Below are positions 34,665 through 43,631 of a stretch of DNA of 64,000 nucleotides, one piece after another. Position 1 is the stretch's first letter; each line of letters opens with the position of its first letter. The stretch lies in the NCBI GenBank assembly GCA_937959265.1, contig CALGMA010000008.1, positions 434,001 to 498,000 on the forward strand, given 5' to 3'. The position numbers and the translations under genes were made by a program. This stretch comes from an uncultured Anaerolineae bacterium (GTDB taxonomy: Bacteria; Chloroflexota; Anaerolineae; J036; Brachytrichaceae). A model generated the notes under the pieces. That model had not been told where the DNA came from. It did not search any database and saw only the letters and a program-made list of their open reading frames with translations.

Positions 34665-36137
34665 ATGCTCACCGTGCACGCCGCCCGCGAATATCTGCGC
34701 CGGCGCGAGGTCTCGGCAGTGGAGCTGACGCGCGCGTTTCTTGAGCGCATCCACGCGCTGAACCCGCGTTTGAACGCTTACCTGACGGTGGCCGATGAGG
34801 CGGCGCTGGCGATGGCGCGCGATGCAGACGCGCGGATGGCGCGCGGCGAGGATACGCCGCTGCTGGGTGTGCCGGTCGCGATCAAGGACGTGCTCTCCAC
34901 GCGCGACATGCGCACCACTGCCGGCTCTAAGATTCTCGCCGACTACACGCCGAGTTGGGATGCCACGGCCGTTGCCCGGCTGCGCGCGATGGGCGCCGTC
35001 TTCCTCGGCAAGCTGAACTGCGACGAGTTCGCCATGGGCTCGTCCACCGAGAATTCGGCCTTCGGCCCGACGCGCAACCCGTGGGACGAAACGCGCGTGC
35101 CAGGCGGCTCGTCGGGCGGGTCGGCAGCAGCGGTCGCAGCAGACTTGTGCTGCGCGGCTTTGGGCACCGACACCGGCGGTAGCATCCGCCAGCCGGCGGC
35201 GCTGTGCGGTGTGACCGGCTTGAAGAACTCCTACGGGCGTGTGTCTCGCTATGGCCTGATCGCGTTTGCATCTTCGCTGGACACGGTTGGCGCGCTGACG
35301 AAAGATGCGCGTGACGCAGCGATCATGCTCCGTGCGATGGAAGGACGCGATCCATGCGACTCCACCTCGGTAGAGGTTGCGCCGATTGACGCGGCTGCGC
35401 TGGACGAATCGCGCGATTCGTTGCGTGGTTTGCGCGTCGGCGTGCCGGTCGAGTATTTCAGCGATGGGATGCAGCCCGATGTGGAGCAGCGTGTGCGTGA
35501 GGCGATTGCTCATCTCCAGACGATGGGGACATCGGTGCATGAGGTCAACCTGCCGCGCACGCATCTGGGTTTGCCGGTCTACTACATCATCGCGCCTGCC
35601 GAGGCTTCGGCCAACCTTGCACGTTTCGATGGCGTGAAATATGGCCTGCGCGTGCAGGGACGCGACCTGATCGCCACTTATATGGAAACGCGCGGCGCGG
35701 GCTTCGGCGCAGAGGTCAAGCGGCGCATCATGTTGGGCACATACGCCCTGAGTGCCGGTTACTATGATGCCTACTACATCCGCGCCCAGAAGGTGCGCAC
35801 TTTGATCAAACGCGACTTCGATCAAGCATTTACTCAGGTGGATGTCATCGCCGCGCCGGTATCACCGACGACCGCCTTCCCGCTTGGGGCCAAAACAGAC
35901 GATCCGATCCAGATGTATCTGGCCGACATATTCACGCTGCCGGTCAGCCTGGCCGGCATTTGCGGCATCAGCGTCCCGTGTGGCTTCGACCGTGATGGCT
36001 TGCCCGTCGGCCTACAACTGATCGGTCCGGCGTTCGGCGAGCAGCGCGTGCTCGAAGTTGCATACGCGTTCCAGCAGACGACGGACTTTCACTTACAGAA
36101 GCCGAGGTTGAATGGTGAGCTTCGAGCTTCGTACTGA
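34665..36137 (+). CDS. gatA: Glutamyl-tRNA(Gln) amidotransferase subunit A
   Basis: This 490-residue amidase releases ammonia from glutamine for the tRNA-bound amidation. The Ser-cisSer-Lys triad lies in VAIKDV (lysine near 69) and in the signature PGGSSGGSAAAVAADLC, with TDTGGSIRQPAALCG. DSTSVEV and ITTYMETRG-like segments and the C-terminal SLAGICGISVPCGF are as in GatA. It is linked to gatC upstream. A long heptanucleotide array follows its stop. Confidence 0.96.
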   Translation: MLTVHAAREYLRRREVSAVELTRAFLERIHALNPRLNAYLTVADEAALAMARDADARMARGEDTPLLGVPVAIKDVLSTRDMRTTAGSKILADYTPSWDATAVARLRAMGAVFLGKLNCDEFAMGSSTENSAFGPTRNPWDETRVPGGSSGGSAAAVAADLCCAALGTDTGGSIRQPAALCGVTGLKNSYGRVSRYGLIAFASSLDTVGALTKDARDAAIMLRAMEGRDPCDSTSVEVAPIDAAALDESRDSLRGLRVGVPVEYFSDGMQPDVEQRVREAIAHLQTMGTSVHEVNLPRTHLGLPVYYIIAPAEASANLARFDGVKYGLRVQGRDLIATYMETRGAGFGAEVKRRIMLGTYALSAGYYDAYYIRAQKVRTLIKRDFDQAFTQVDVIAAPVSPTTAFPLGAKTDDPIQMYLADIFTLPVSLAGICGISVPCGFDRDGLPVGLQLIGPAFGEQRVLEVAYAFQQTTDFHLQKPRLNGELRASY

Positions 36138-36149
36138 GCCGTGAGTTTT

Positions 36150-36205
36150 GACTTCTGACTTCTGACTTCTGACTTCTAACTTCTAACTTCTAACTTCTAA
36201 CTTCC
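36150..36205. repeat. Eight-unit heptanucleotide tandem array
   Basis: Four GACTTCT units (36150-36177) are followed by three AACTTCT and one AACTTCC (36178-36205), with no gaps. The array ends five bases before the ATG of the nucleotidyltransferase gene and occupies the place of its ribosome site. It is the cleanest of several such arrays in the window. Confidence 0.95.
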
Positions 36206-36210
36206 AAACT

Positions 36211-37209
36211 ATGAACGTCATCATCCCACTTGCCGGATTCGGCACACGGCTGAGGCCGCACACATACTCCAAACCCAAGCCGCTGGTCAGCGTTGCCGGC
36301 AGGCCGGTGCTCGGTCACATTCTGGACAAGTTAATCAATGAATCCCAGGTGGACAAGGTGATGTTCGTGGTCGGCTACCTGGGCGAACAGATCGAGCGCT
36401 ACGTGAAGACGGCTTACCCGTCGCTGCATGGCGAGTATGTGGAGCAGGAGGAGCTGAATGGTCAGGCGCCGGCCATTCTGCTCGCGCGCGACAAGGTGAG
36501 TGGGCCGACGCTGATTGTTTTCGTAGACACGTTGGCCGACGCTGACCTGTCTAAGCTGGCCGATGAAACGTGCGATGGCGTGATCTATGTCAAAGAGGTC
36601 GAAGACCCGCGACGCTTTGGCGTAGTACAGATTGGCGCGGATGGCTACATCACGCGCTTCGTCGAGAAGCCGGCCACGATGGAGAACCGGCTGGCGGTGA
36701 TCGGCATGTATTACGTGAGGGATGCCGAAAGCTTGATGCAGGCTTGTGAGGAACTCATGCGGCGCGGCATCAAGACCAAGAACGAGTACTTCCTCGCTGA
36801 CGCCTTCAACATCATGATCGAAGGTGGGGCGAAGCTGCGCACGCAGGAGGTGAGCGTCTGGCTCGATTGCGGCACGTCGCAGACCGTGCTGGAGACCAAC
36901 CGGTATCTGCTGCAGCACGGCCACGACAACAGCAGCGCGTGGCGCAACGGCACGTGTGTCATTGTGCCGCCGGTCAACATCCATCCCACCGCAAAGATCA
37001 TCAACAGCGTGATCGGACCGCACGTGACCATCGGCGAGGGATGCCACATCGAGAGCAGCGTGGTGCGTGAAAGTATCGTCGAAGCTGGCGCAGAGGTCGT
37101 GGATCACGTGATGGCCAATTCCCTGATCGGCCGCGACGCCGTGCTGCACGGTCGCCCGCGCCGCTTCAACGTCGGCGACAGCAGCGTCGTGGGCTTCGAC
37201 GAGGATTAA
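36211..37209 (+). CDS. Sugar-phosphate nucleotidyltransferase with beta-helix domain
   Basis: This 332-residue enzyme makes an NDP-sugar. The N-terminal Rossmann-like domain has IIPLAGFGTRLRPHTYSKPK and FVEKPATMENRLAVIGMYY, as in glucose-1-phosphate thymidylyltransferases and mannose-1-phosphate guanylyltransferases. The C-terminal part (about 255-325) contains hexapeptide turns (ISVIGPHVTIGEGCHIESSV-like). The product cannot be told from the sequence. A heptanucleotide array stands directly before the start instead of a Shine-Dalgarno sequence. Confidence 0.88.
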   Translation: MNVIIPLAGFGTRLRPHTYSKPKPLVSVAGRPVLGHILDKLINESQVDKVMFVVGYLGEQIERYVKTAYPSLHGEYVEQEELNGQAPAILLARDKVSGPTLIVFVDTLADADLSKLADETCDGVIYVKEVEDPRRFGVVQIGADGYITRFVEKPATMENRLAVIGMYYVRDAESLMQACEELMRRGIKTKNEYFLADAFNIMIEGGAKLRTQEVSVWLDCGTSQTVLETNRYLLQHGHDNSSAWRNGTCVIVPPVNIHPTAKIINSVIGPHVTIGEGCHIESSVVRESIVEAGAEVVDHVMANSLIGRDAVLHGRPRRFNVGDSSVVGFDED

Positions 37210-37285
37210 GTGTCTCGTCTCGATCCTTCGCGGTAGCGCGGTTGACAGCTTCCTGTCCCCGACGGCCGGGCATACAATCCGACCC

Positions 37286-38467
37286 ATGGCATATTTCGAC
37301 CAGGGTTATGCGCTCGTGATCGGCGTCGCCAACTATCCTCACGTCCGGCCCTTGCCCGAATCGGTGCTGAACGATGCACGCGCCATCAGCGCCATCTTGC
37401 AGGATCCGCTGCGCGCCGGGTATCCGAACGGTCGGGTCAAGCTGCTATTGGACAAGGAAGCCACCCGCGGAGGCATCCTGAATGGCCTGGCCTGGCTGGC
37501 CAACAACGCCGGCCGAGACGCAACTGCTGTGGTGTATTTCAGCGGGCACGGTGGACGCGTCACCGGCGGCGAGCACGCCGGTAATTACCTTATCCCCTAC
37601 GATACGCGCCTGGACGCCATCAAAACGACAGCCATCAGCAGTGCCGAATTCACCGCGGCGTTGAACAAGATTCAGACGCAGAAGCTGGTCGTGCTGCTGG
37701 ACGCCTGTCACTCCGGCGGCACCGGCGACCCGAAAGACGTAGGCCTCGCCGGCGACCTTGATCCCAACGCTGGTGTGTTGATCAACGCGGATATCAAGAC
37801 GATGGATGAGCCGACAGTGAAGCGCGGCCTGGACGACGCTGCCTATGATCAGTTGAAACAAGGCTCTGGCCGGGTGATCTTTGCCTCGTCCAAGTCCGAG
37901 GAAGTCTCCTACGTACTGCCGAACGCCCGGAATAGCCTGTTCACGCAGTGCCTGCTCGAAGCGATTGACGGCAAGGCAAAGCACGAGGGCGATGGCCTGC
38001 TACGCATCTTCGACGTAGTCTCGTACGTGTTCCAGGAAGTGCCCAAGCGTCATACCAAGCAACACCCCATCTTTAAGGTGAATGACTTGGATGCCAACTT
38101 CCCGCTGGCGCTCTACAGAGGTGGCGAGAAAACGCTGGTCGGCGGGACTGTGCAGCCGACGACGGCCGCAGACCTGATCGCGCTGCTCCCCAGGCGAACG
38201 ATGCTGAACGCATCGAACATCGTCGCCATCCGCAACTTCATTGACGAGCACTACACGCCCGATGAGATGGAGGTGTTGTGCGCAGATATCGCTGCCATGG
38301 TCGAAACGCGCACCGGACAGCCTGTACGGCTCAGCTTGAGCGTCGTCGGCGCTGCCGGCAAGCCGCAAAAACTGGCCGCCCAGGCCATCGCCGAGTACCT
38401 GAACCGTCGCGGTTGGCTGCCCGATCTGGTCGAAGTGCTCCGGCGCGACTTCCCCGACCAGGTTTGA
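37286..38467 (+). CDS. Caspase-like peptidase (C14) with a probable effector-associated domain
   Basis: This 393-residue protein has the caspase/metacaspase catalytic dyad: H88 in YFSGHGG and C141 in VVLLDACHSGG. The peptidase domain covers about 1-270 and starts ALVIGVANYPHVRPLPES. The C-terminal 85 residues (RNFIDEHYTPDEMEVLCADI, then LAAQAIAEYLNRRGWLPDLV) resemble the short helical effector-associated domains that link proteases to conflict systems in multicellular or filamentous bacteria. It has no signal peptide. A TACAAT at 37273-37278 stands seven bases before the ATG. The next gene, an E2, is 12 bases downstream but seems functionally unrelated. Possible roles are regulated cell death or phage defence. 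Confidence 0.88.
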   Translation: MAYFDQGYALVIGVANYPHVRPLPESVLNDARAISAILQDPLRAGYPNGRVKLLLDKEATRGGILNGLAWLANNAGRDATAVVYFSGHGGRVTGGEHAGNYLIPYDTRLDAIKTTAISSAEFTAALNKIQTQKLVVLLDACHSGGTGDPKDVGLAGDLDPNAGVLINADIKTMDEPTVKRGLDDAAYDQLKQGSGRVIFASSKSEEVSYVLPNARNSLFTQCLLEAIDGKAKHEGDGLLRIFDVVSYVFQEVPKRHTKQHPIFKVNDLDANFPLALYRGGEKTLVGGTVQPTTAADLIALLPRRTMLNASNIVAIRNFIDEHYTPDEMEVLCADIAAMVETRTGQPVRLSLSVVGAAGKPQKLAAQAIAEYLNRRGWLPDLVEVLRRDFPDQV

Positions 38468-38479
38468 CCCCTGTAGCGT

Positions 38480-39847
38480 ATGGATATCGTGATGCCAAAG
38501 GTCGGCCTAACGATGACCGAGGGCGCCATCGTGCAATGGCACAAGCGCGAAGGCGACTTCGTGCGCAAAGGCGAGCTACTATTCACGTTCGAGACCGAGA
38601 AATCCGCGCTCGACTACGAAGCGCCGGAGTCGGGGGTGCTGGTCAGAATCCTCGTGCCGGAGGGCCAAACCGCGCCGTGTCTGACGCCGGTCGCGCAGAT
38701 TGAAGCGCAGCGCGCCGTTGCCGATTCTCCGACCTCGACTCCCGACGCTCGGTTGGCGGGCGAGGCGCTGGGAGTGAAGCGTGATGGGGAGCCCTCGTCG
38801 TCTCCCGACCGGCTGCGCCGGCCGGTTTCGCCGCGCGCACGGTTGCGCGCCGGCGAGCTGGGCGTTGACTTGGCGCAGGTAGCCGGCAGCGGCCCGGACG
38901 GCGCGGTTCGCGAGCGCGATGTCTTGTCGTTTGCCCAGAGCCGACAGCCCAAAACGCCGCGCGCCACGCCGGTCGCGCAGCGCATGGCCGCCGAGCTAGG
39001 CGTGGACCTCTCCTGTGTGGCCGGCAGCGGCCTGGATGGTCGCATCACCCGCGAGGACGTCGAGCGCGCGGCGCGAAGACAGCGGGTCGCGGGCGTGGAG
39101 CAAGGGGAAGGGGTTGGATCGCCGGCAGCGCCGCCCCAATCATCCCCCGCCGATTACCAGCCGCTGTCACCGGCCCGACGCATCACCGCGCAGCGCTTGG
39201 CCGCCAATGCGCAGATCGCGCCGCACGTCACCTTGTTCACCGAGGCCGATGCCGCGCACTTCGTCGTCGCCCGCGAGCAGATCGGCGCCGAGTTGGGCGA
39301 GAAGATCAGCTACAACGCCCTGCTTGTCGCTATTTGCGCCCGCGCCTTGCGGGAGCATCCGTATATGAACGCGAGCTGGGTGGATTCACTGCCCGACAAT
39401 CCCGGACAGCCGGGCGTCGCGCGGCATTCCGGCATCCACATCGGCCTCGCCGTGGACACGCCGCGCGGCCTGCTCGTGCCTGTGCTGCGCGACGCCGGCG
39501 CAAAGCCGTTGGCGCAAATTCACCATGAGCTGAACCAACTGGTCGCGCGGACGCTGGAGGGCCAGGTTTCGCCCGACGAGCTGCGCGATGGCACGTTCAC
39601 CATTACCAACTTGGGCATGTTCGAGGTGGATGGCTTCACGCCGATCATCAACCTGCCTCAGGCAGCCATCCTGGGCGTAGGACGGATCACCAAGAAAGCC
39701 GTCGTGACCGACGATGCCATCGTCGCCCGGCCGGTCATGACGCTCAGCCTGTCCTTTGACCATCGCGTAGTGGACGGCGCCCCGGCGGCCCGCTTCCTGC
39801 AGCGCGTCAAGCAATTGATCGAGCGACCGTTCGCGCTGATGGTGTGA
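38480..39847 (+). CDS. Lipoyl-dependent 2-oxoacid dehydrogenase E2 acyltransferase (orphan copy)
   Basis: This 455-residue E2 has an N-terminal lipoyl domain with K41 in FETEKSALDYEA, two peripheral-subunit-binding domains (around 118-150 and 163-198, each with a GVDL...GSG-DG pattern), and a catalytic domain ending LSLSFDHRVVDGAPAARFL with the HRxxDG motif. No E1 or E3 adjoins it; the E1-E2 pair of the window is at 45525-49255. It may serve a branched-chain or acetoin-type complex, or exchange with the other complex. Confidence 0.9.
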   Translation: MDIVMPKVGLTMTEGAIVQWHKREGDFVRKGELLFTFETEKSALDYEAPESGVLVRILVPEGQTAPCLTPVAQIEAQRAVADSPTSTPDARLAGEALGVKRDGEPSSSPDRLRRPVSPRARLRAGELGVDLAQVAGSGPDGAVRERDVLSFAQSRQPKTPRATPVAQRMAAELGVDLSCVAGSGLDGRITREDVERAARRQRVAGVEQGEGVGSPAAPPQSSPADYQPLSPARRITAQRLAANAQIAPHVTLFTEADAAHFVVAREQIGAELGEKISYNALLVAICARALREHPYMNASWVDSLPDNPGQPGVARHSGIHIGLAVDTPRGLLVPVLRDAGAKPLAQIHHELNQLVARTLEGQVSPDELRDGTFTITNLGMFEVDGFTPIINLPQAAILGVGRITKKAVVTDDAIVARPVMTLSLSFDHRVVDGAPAARFLQRVKQLIERPFALMV

Positions 39848-39952
39848 CTGCTTTCTCAGCAATCACACACTCGGGCGCGATAAAGTAAGTAAGTCGTTCG
39901 TGTCTACAGCGTCGGCTGATGCTAACGAACGATTTCACAGATGAGGTGTGGG

Positions 39953-41482
39953 ATGGCGAAGGTCGTGGTGATCGGTGCAGGTGTGGGCGGCGCGACGGCG
40001 GCTGCGCTGCTGGCAAAAGCCGGACATGATGTGACAGTGCTCGAAGCGCATGTCTACCCAGGCGGTTGCGCCGGCACGTTCTATCATCAGAAATATCGTT
40101 TCGACGCCGGCGCGACGTTGGCCGGCGGCTTCCACCCCGGCGGCCCGCATGATGTCGTCGGCAGGCTGCTCGGCATCGAGTGGCGCGTGCAGCCGGTCAA
40201 TCCGGCCTGGCATGTGCTATTGCCCGACCGCAGCGTGACGCAGTTCGGCGATCGTGAACGGTGGCACGCCGAGGTCGCGCGCGCCTTTGCCGATCGGCCG
40301 GAGCGCGATCGCATTGCGCGCTTCTTCCGTTCGGCCGAGCGCGTGAGCGATGCCGTGTGGGACTTCGCCTCGCGCAAGCCGGCCTGGCCGCCGTCGAACC
40401 TGGGCGACTTGCTGCGCACCGCCGGCGCGCTGCGTCCGCGGACGTTGATCACCTTGCCGCATCTGTTCGAGACGATGGGCGGCTGGGCGCGACGCGCCGG
40501 CCTCACCGATCGCGCAGCGCTGACCTTTCTTGACGCCCAGTTGCTCATCAGCGCACAGACCACGAGCGATTACGCCAGCGCGCTATTCGGCGCGGCGGCC
40601 TCCGATTTGCCGCGCAAGGGTGTGACGCATCCCGAAGGCGGTATCGGCGGCATCAGCGATCAGCTCGTCGAGGCGATTCGCCGCTTGGGCGGGCAGGTGC
40701 TGTTTCGGCAAGAGGTAACGCGCCTGGAGGTTCGCGATGGCCGCGTCGTCGCTGCGCATACAAACAAAGGCGCGCATTTTGAGTGCGACGTGTGCATCGC
40801 CAACCTCACGCCGTGGGATCTGGCGCGCTTGCTGGAGGACGCGGCCCCGCCGCCGTTGCAACGCGAGGTGCGCACCCGCGCCGAGCAATGGGGCGCCTTC
40901 ACCCTCTACCTCGGCGTCGAAGACGAGGCGAATTCGGATGCGCAAGCTGTCGCGCATTATCAGGTGGTCGGCTCATACGAACGACCGTTGGGGGAAGGCA
41001 ACTCGATCTTCATGTCGTTTTCGGAGCGGGGCGACCTGCGGCGCGCGCCGGCCGGTCATCGCGCGCTGACGATCAGCACGCATACCCGCGCCGCCGAATG
41101 GTGGCGCTTGCGCGAAACGCCCGGCGCGCAGGCCGCCTACGATGAACGCGTCGCTGAGTACACGGAGCGTATGCTCGATCTCGCGGAGCGCGCCGTGCCC
41201 GGGCTGCGCCGGCGCATCCGTCTGCAACTGCCCGGCACGCCGGTCACGTTCAAGTTCTACACCCGCCGGCATCTTGGCGGGGTGGGCGGGTTCCCGTTCA
41301 CCAGCTTGTTCGCCGCACGCGGGCCATGGACCGGGCTGCGTAATGCCTGGCTGGTGGGCGATTCGATTTTCCCCGGCCAGAGCACGGCTGGCGTGACGAT
41401 GGGCGCGATGCGCGTGGCCGACGAGGTGCTGCGCGCCTATCCGCTGGCCTCCGGCCGCGCGTATTCGGTCGCTGCGAAGTAG
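39953..41482 (+). CDS. CrtI-like FAD-dependent oxidoreductase (phytoene desaturase family)
   Basis: This 509-residue flavoprotein begins with a dinucleotide fold VVVIGAGVGGATAAALLAKA, E-A-H at the end of the second strand and PGGCAGTF. The C terminus has NAWLVGDSIFPGQSTAGVTMGA, the FAD-binding end of carotenoid desaturases, isomerases and related retinol saturases. The substrate may be a carotenoid or other isoprenoid; no carotenoid genes are next to it. ATG at 39953 is preferred to one four codons earlier. The 105-base gap before it contains the inverted repeat TCGTTCGT/ACGAACGA. Confidence 0.85.
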   Translation: MAKVVVIGAGVGGATAAALLAKAGHDVTVLEAHVYPGGCAGTFYHQKYRFDAGATLAGGFHPGGPHDVVGRLLGIEWRVQPVNPAWHVLLPDRSVTQFGDRERWHAEVARAFADRPERDRIARFFRSAERVSDAVWDFASRKPAWPPSNLGDLLRTAGALRPRTLITLPHLFETMGGWARRAGLTDRAALTFLDAQLLISAQTTSDYASALFGAAASDLPRKGVTHPEGGIGGISDQLVEAIRRLGGQVLFRQEVTRLEVRDGRVVAAHTNKGAHFECDVCIANLTPWDLARLLEDAAPPPLQREVRTRAEQWGAFTLYLGVEDEANSDAQAVAHYQVVGSYERPLGEGNSIFMSFSERGDLRRAPAGHRALTISTHTRAAEWWRLRETPGAQAAYDERVAEYTERMLDLAERAVPGLRRRIRLQLPGTPVTFKFYTRRHLGGVGGFPFTSLFAARGPWTGLRNAWLVGDSIFPGQSTAGVTMGAMRVADEVLRAYPLASGRAYSVAAK

Positions 41483-41541
41483 CCCGCTCAGAATATGCCT
41501 GCATCGCCTCAATCGAGCGAACGCAGGTATCAAGGTCGCGC

Positions 41542-42912
41542 TCAGCCGATGAGGATTTGTGCGTCCGGGTAAGTCACCAGCGTCTTGCGGCGCGGCATGG
41601 CCAGCGCGGCGACGACGGTGAGCGCGCCTAGTCGTCCCCAGAACATCACCAGCATGATTACGACCTGGCCGGACAGGGTAAGGTTGCCGGTGATCCCTAA
41701 CGACAGCCCGCAGGTGGCGAAAGCCGAGACGACTTCGAACAACGCCTCCAGAAAGGTCATACCTGAGTGGGCAACGGCGATCAGATAGGTTGCGGTGATG
41801 ACGACGACGAGCGAGATGGTCAGCACTGCGCCGGCGCGCCGAATGGTCTCCTGTCCGATGGTACGACCGAGCGCGCGCGCTGCTGGGAAGCCGCGCACAT
41901 AGCTCCACATCGAGATCAGCATGGCCAGGAACGTGCCGGTGGTGATGCCGCCGCCCATCGAAGCCGGCGCCGAGCCAACGAACATCAGACCGATCAAGGT
42001 GAGGTGTGTGCCGGGCGAAAGCGCTTCGAGGTTCGAGATGCCGGCGAAACCGGCCGTGCGCGCCGAGACGACCTGGAACAACGATAGGCCGAGGCGTTGA
42101 CCGATGGGCGCATCATGCAGCGTTCCGGCCGTCAATGTTTCGGCTGCGAACATCGAGAGCGTGCCGGTCACGTTCAGCCAGAGCACGATGAACAGCGTGA
42201 GCCGCGTGTGCAACGACAGTGTGCGCGAACGCGGCCAGCTAATCAGATCGGCCACCACGGGGATGCCCAGCCCACCGATGACGATCAGAATGGCGAAGAT
42301 GGTCAGTGTGATGCCATCGTTCGGCAAGCCGTGAGGGAATTGCGGCAGGCCGGTGAACAAGTCGAAACCGGCGTTGCAGAATGCCGAGACAGCATGAAAG
42401 AGGGCATACCGCACTGTGTCCCACTCGCTCAGCGGCAGGACGGCGCGCCAATGAAGCCAGAGCAACACTGCGCCGATTAGCTCGGTCAACAAGACGAACT
42501 TGAGCACTCGGCGGGTGAGGACGACGATCTCGGTCAAGCTCAGCAGGCCCAGCGAGTCGCGCAACGCTAACCGATCTTCCAGCGACATTTGCCGACCGAT
42601 TAGCCGGTACACCAACACTGCCAGCACCATAAAGCCTACACCGCCCACCTGGATCAGCGCCAGCAGCACGATCTGCCCGAACACGGTCAAGTCGCGGCCT
42701 GGCACGATCACTGTCAGTCCGGTGACCGTGAGTGCAGATACAGCCGTGAACACGGCTTCGTTGATCCGAAGTGGGCGCGCTGCACCAACGCTGGGCAGCA
42801 TCAGCAGCAGCGAGCCGGTCAACGCCAGCAGCGCCAGGCCGACAACGAGCCTGGCCGGCGGCGGCACGCGTATGCCGTCGCGCCGGCGCCGGACGCGGTT
42901 GGCGAAGCTCAT
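41542..42912 (-). CDS. ktrB: KtrB/TrkH-family potassium channel subunit
   Basis: This 456-residue membrane protein has four pore-loop repeats, each with the selectivity-filter glycine: SALTVTGLTV, SAFCNAGFDLF, SARTAGFAGI and SAFATCGLSLGI. It forms the K+ (or Na+-coupled K+) translocating subunit, gated by the KtrA ring encoded immediately upstream, with which its start overlaps by four bases. Length and order fit KtrAB rather than the larger TrkH. Confidence 0.93.
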   Translation of the reverse strand: MSFANRVRRRRDGIRVPPPARLVVGLALLALTGSLLLMLPSVGAARPLRINEAVFTAVSALTVTGLTVIVPGRDLTVFGQIVLLALIQVGGVGFMVLAVLVYRLIGRQMSLEDRLALRDSLGLLSLTEIVVLTRRVLKFVLLTELIGAVLLWLHWRAVLPLSEWDTVRYALFHAVSAFCNAGFDLFTGLPQFPHGLPNDGITLTIFAILIVIGGLGIPVVADLISWPRSRTLSLHTRLTLFIVLWLNVTGTLSMFAAETLTAGTLHDAPIGQRLGLSLFQVVSARTAGFAGISNLEALSPGTHLTLIGLMFVGSAPASMGGGITTGTFLAMLISMWSYVRGFPAARALGRTIGQETIRRAGAVLTISLVVVITATYLIAVAHSGMTFLEALFEVVSAFATCGLSLGITGNLTLSGQVVIMLVMFWGRLGALTVVAALAMPRRKTLVTYPDAQILIG

Positions 42913-43574
42913 GCGCCCTCGGTACAGCGCTCGATGTCCGTGGACTTGCCGATGACGACCAGCACGTCTTCGGGTTGTGGCATGAAATCCTGCGCTGGAG
43001 AGACAATCAGCCGGTCGCCGCGCTTCACGGCCAGCACGTTCAAGTTCAACCTGTGCAGCTCGGAGCGACCGAGCATTACGCCGATAACGCGCTCCGGCGC
43101 TTTGATCTCGCTGATGACGTAGCCAGGGCCCAACTCGATTTGTCCAAGCATTCCGGGGATGGTCAGTTCAAGTGCCAGGCGATGGCCGGCTTCGTATTCC
43201 GGCAACACCACGCGATTCGCGCCGACTTTAAGCAGGATATCGCGCTGCCGCAGGTTCAGCGCCTTGCAGATGATGTTGGGGATGCCCATCTCGCGCAGGG
43301 CTACCGTCGTCAACAGGTTCGCTTCGAAGTTCGAGCCGATGGCGACGATCACAGTTTTGAACGAGGTGATGTCCACCTCGCGCAGTGCTGCCTCGTTGGT
43401 CGAGTCGAGCACAGCTGCTTGAGTGATTTCGTCGGCGATTTGCTGTACCAGCTCCGGCGAGCGATCTATGCCAAGCACGGTCGCGCCGCGGTTGACCAGC
43501 GTGCGCGCTAAGCTGGAGCCAAACCGGCCCAGGCCGATGACGGCGAATTCGTTCGTGTGATTGTTACGCGGCAT
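42909..43574 (-). CDS. ktrA: KtrA/TrkA-family potassium uptake regulator
   Basis: This 221-residue cytosolic protein has an RCK-N domain with the NAD/ATP-binding loop VIGLGRFGSSLARTL and an acidic D at the second strand (VLGIDRSPE). The RCK-C domain (about 135-221) contains VISEIKAPERVIG. It forms the octameric ring that opens KtrB on ATP binding. It is co-transcribed with the channel gene by a four-base overlap. Confidence 0.93.
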   Translation of the reverse strand: MPRNNHTNEFAVIGLGRFGSSLARTLVNRGATVLGIDRSPELVQQIADEITQAAVLDSTNEAALREVDITSFKTVIVAIGSNFEANLLTTVALREMGIPNIICKALNLRQRDILLKVGANRVVLPEYEAGHRLALELTIPGMLGQIELGPGYVISEIKAPERVIGVMLGRSELHRLNLNVLAVKRGDRLIVSPAQDFMPQPEDVLVVIGKSTDIERCTEGA

Positions 43575-43592
43575 GGGCTCGGCCTAAAACGA

Positions 43593-43620
43593 GAGACTGG
43601 AGATCGGAAAGTGGAGATTG
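43593..43620. repeat. Short heptanucleotide array between ktrA and the SDR-like gene
   Basis: Four units in register: GAGACTG, GAGATCG, GAAAGTG, GAGATTG. It fills the gap between two minus-strand genes. Confidence 0.75.
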
Positions 43621-43631
43621 ATGACCCGCGA

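Noticed and set aside
34605..35825. 406-residue open frame on the minus strand
   Set aside because: It is antisense to gatA, whose amidase motifs are unmistakable; composition is typical of a shadow frame.
36150..36205. Possible CRISPR array
   Set aside because: Units are seven bases and directly adjacent, with no spacers and no cas genes in the window.
42239..43006. 255-residue minus-strand frame overlapping ktrB and ktrA
   Set aside because: It is an alternative frame of the two potassium-uptake genes and arginine/alanine-rich throughout.
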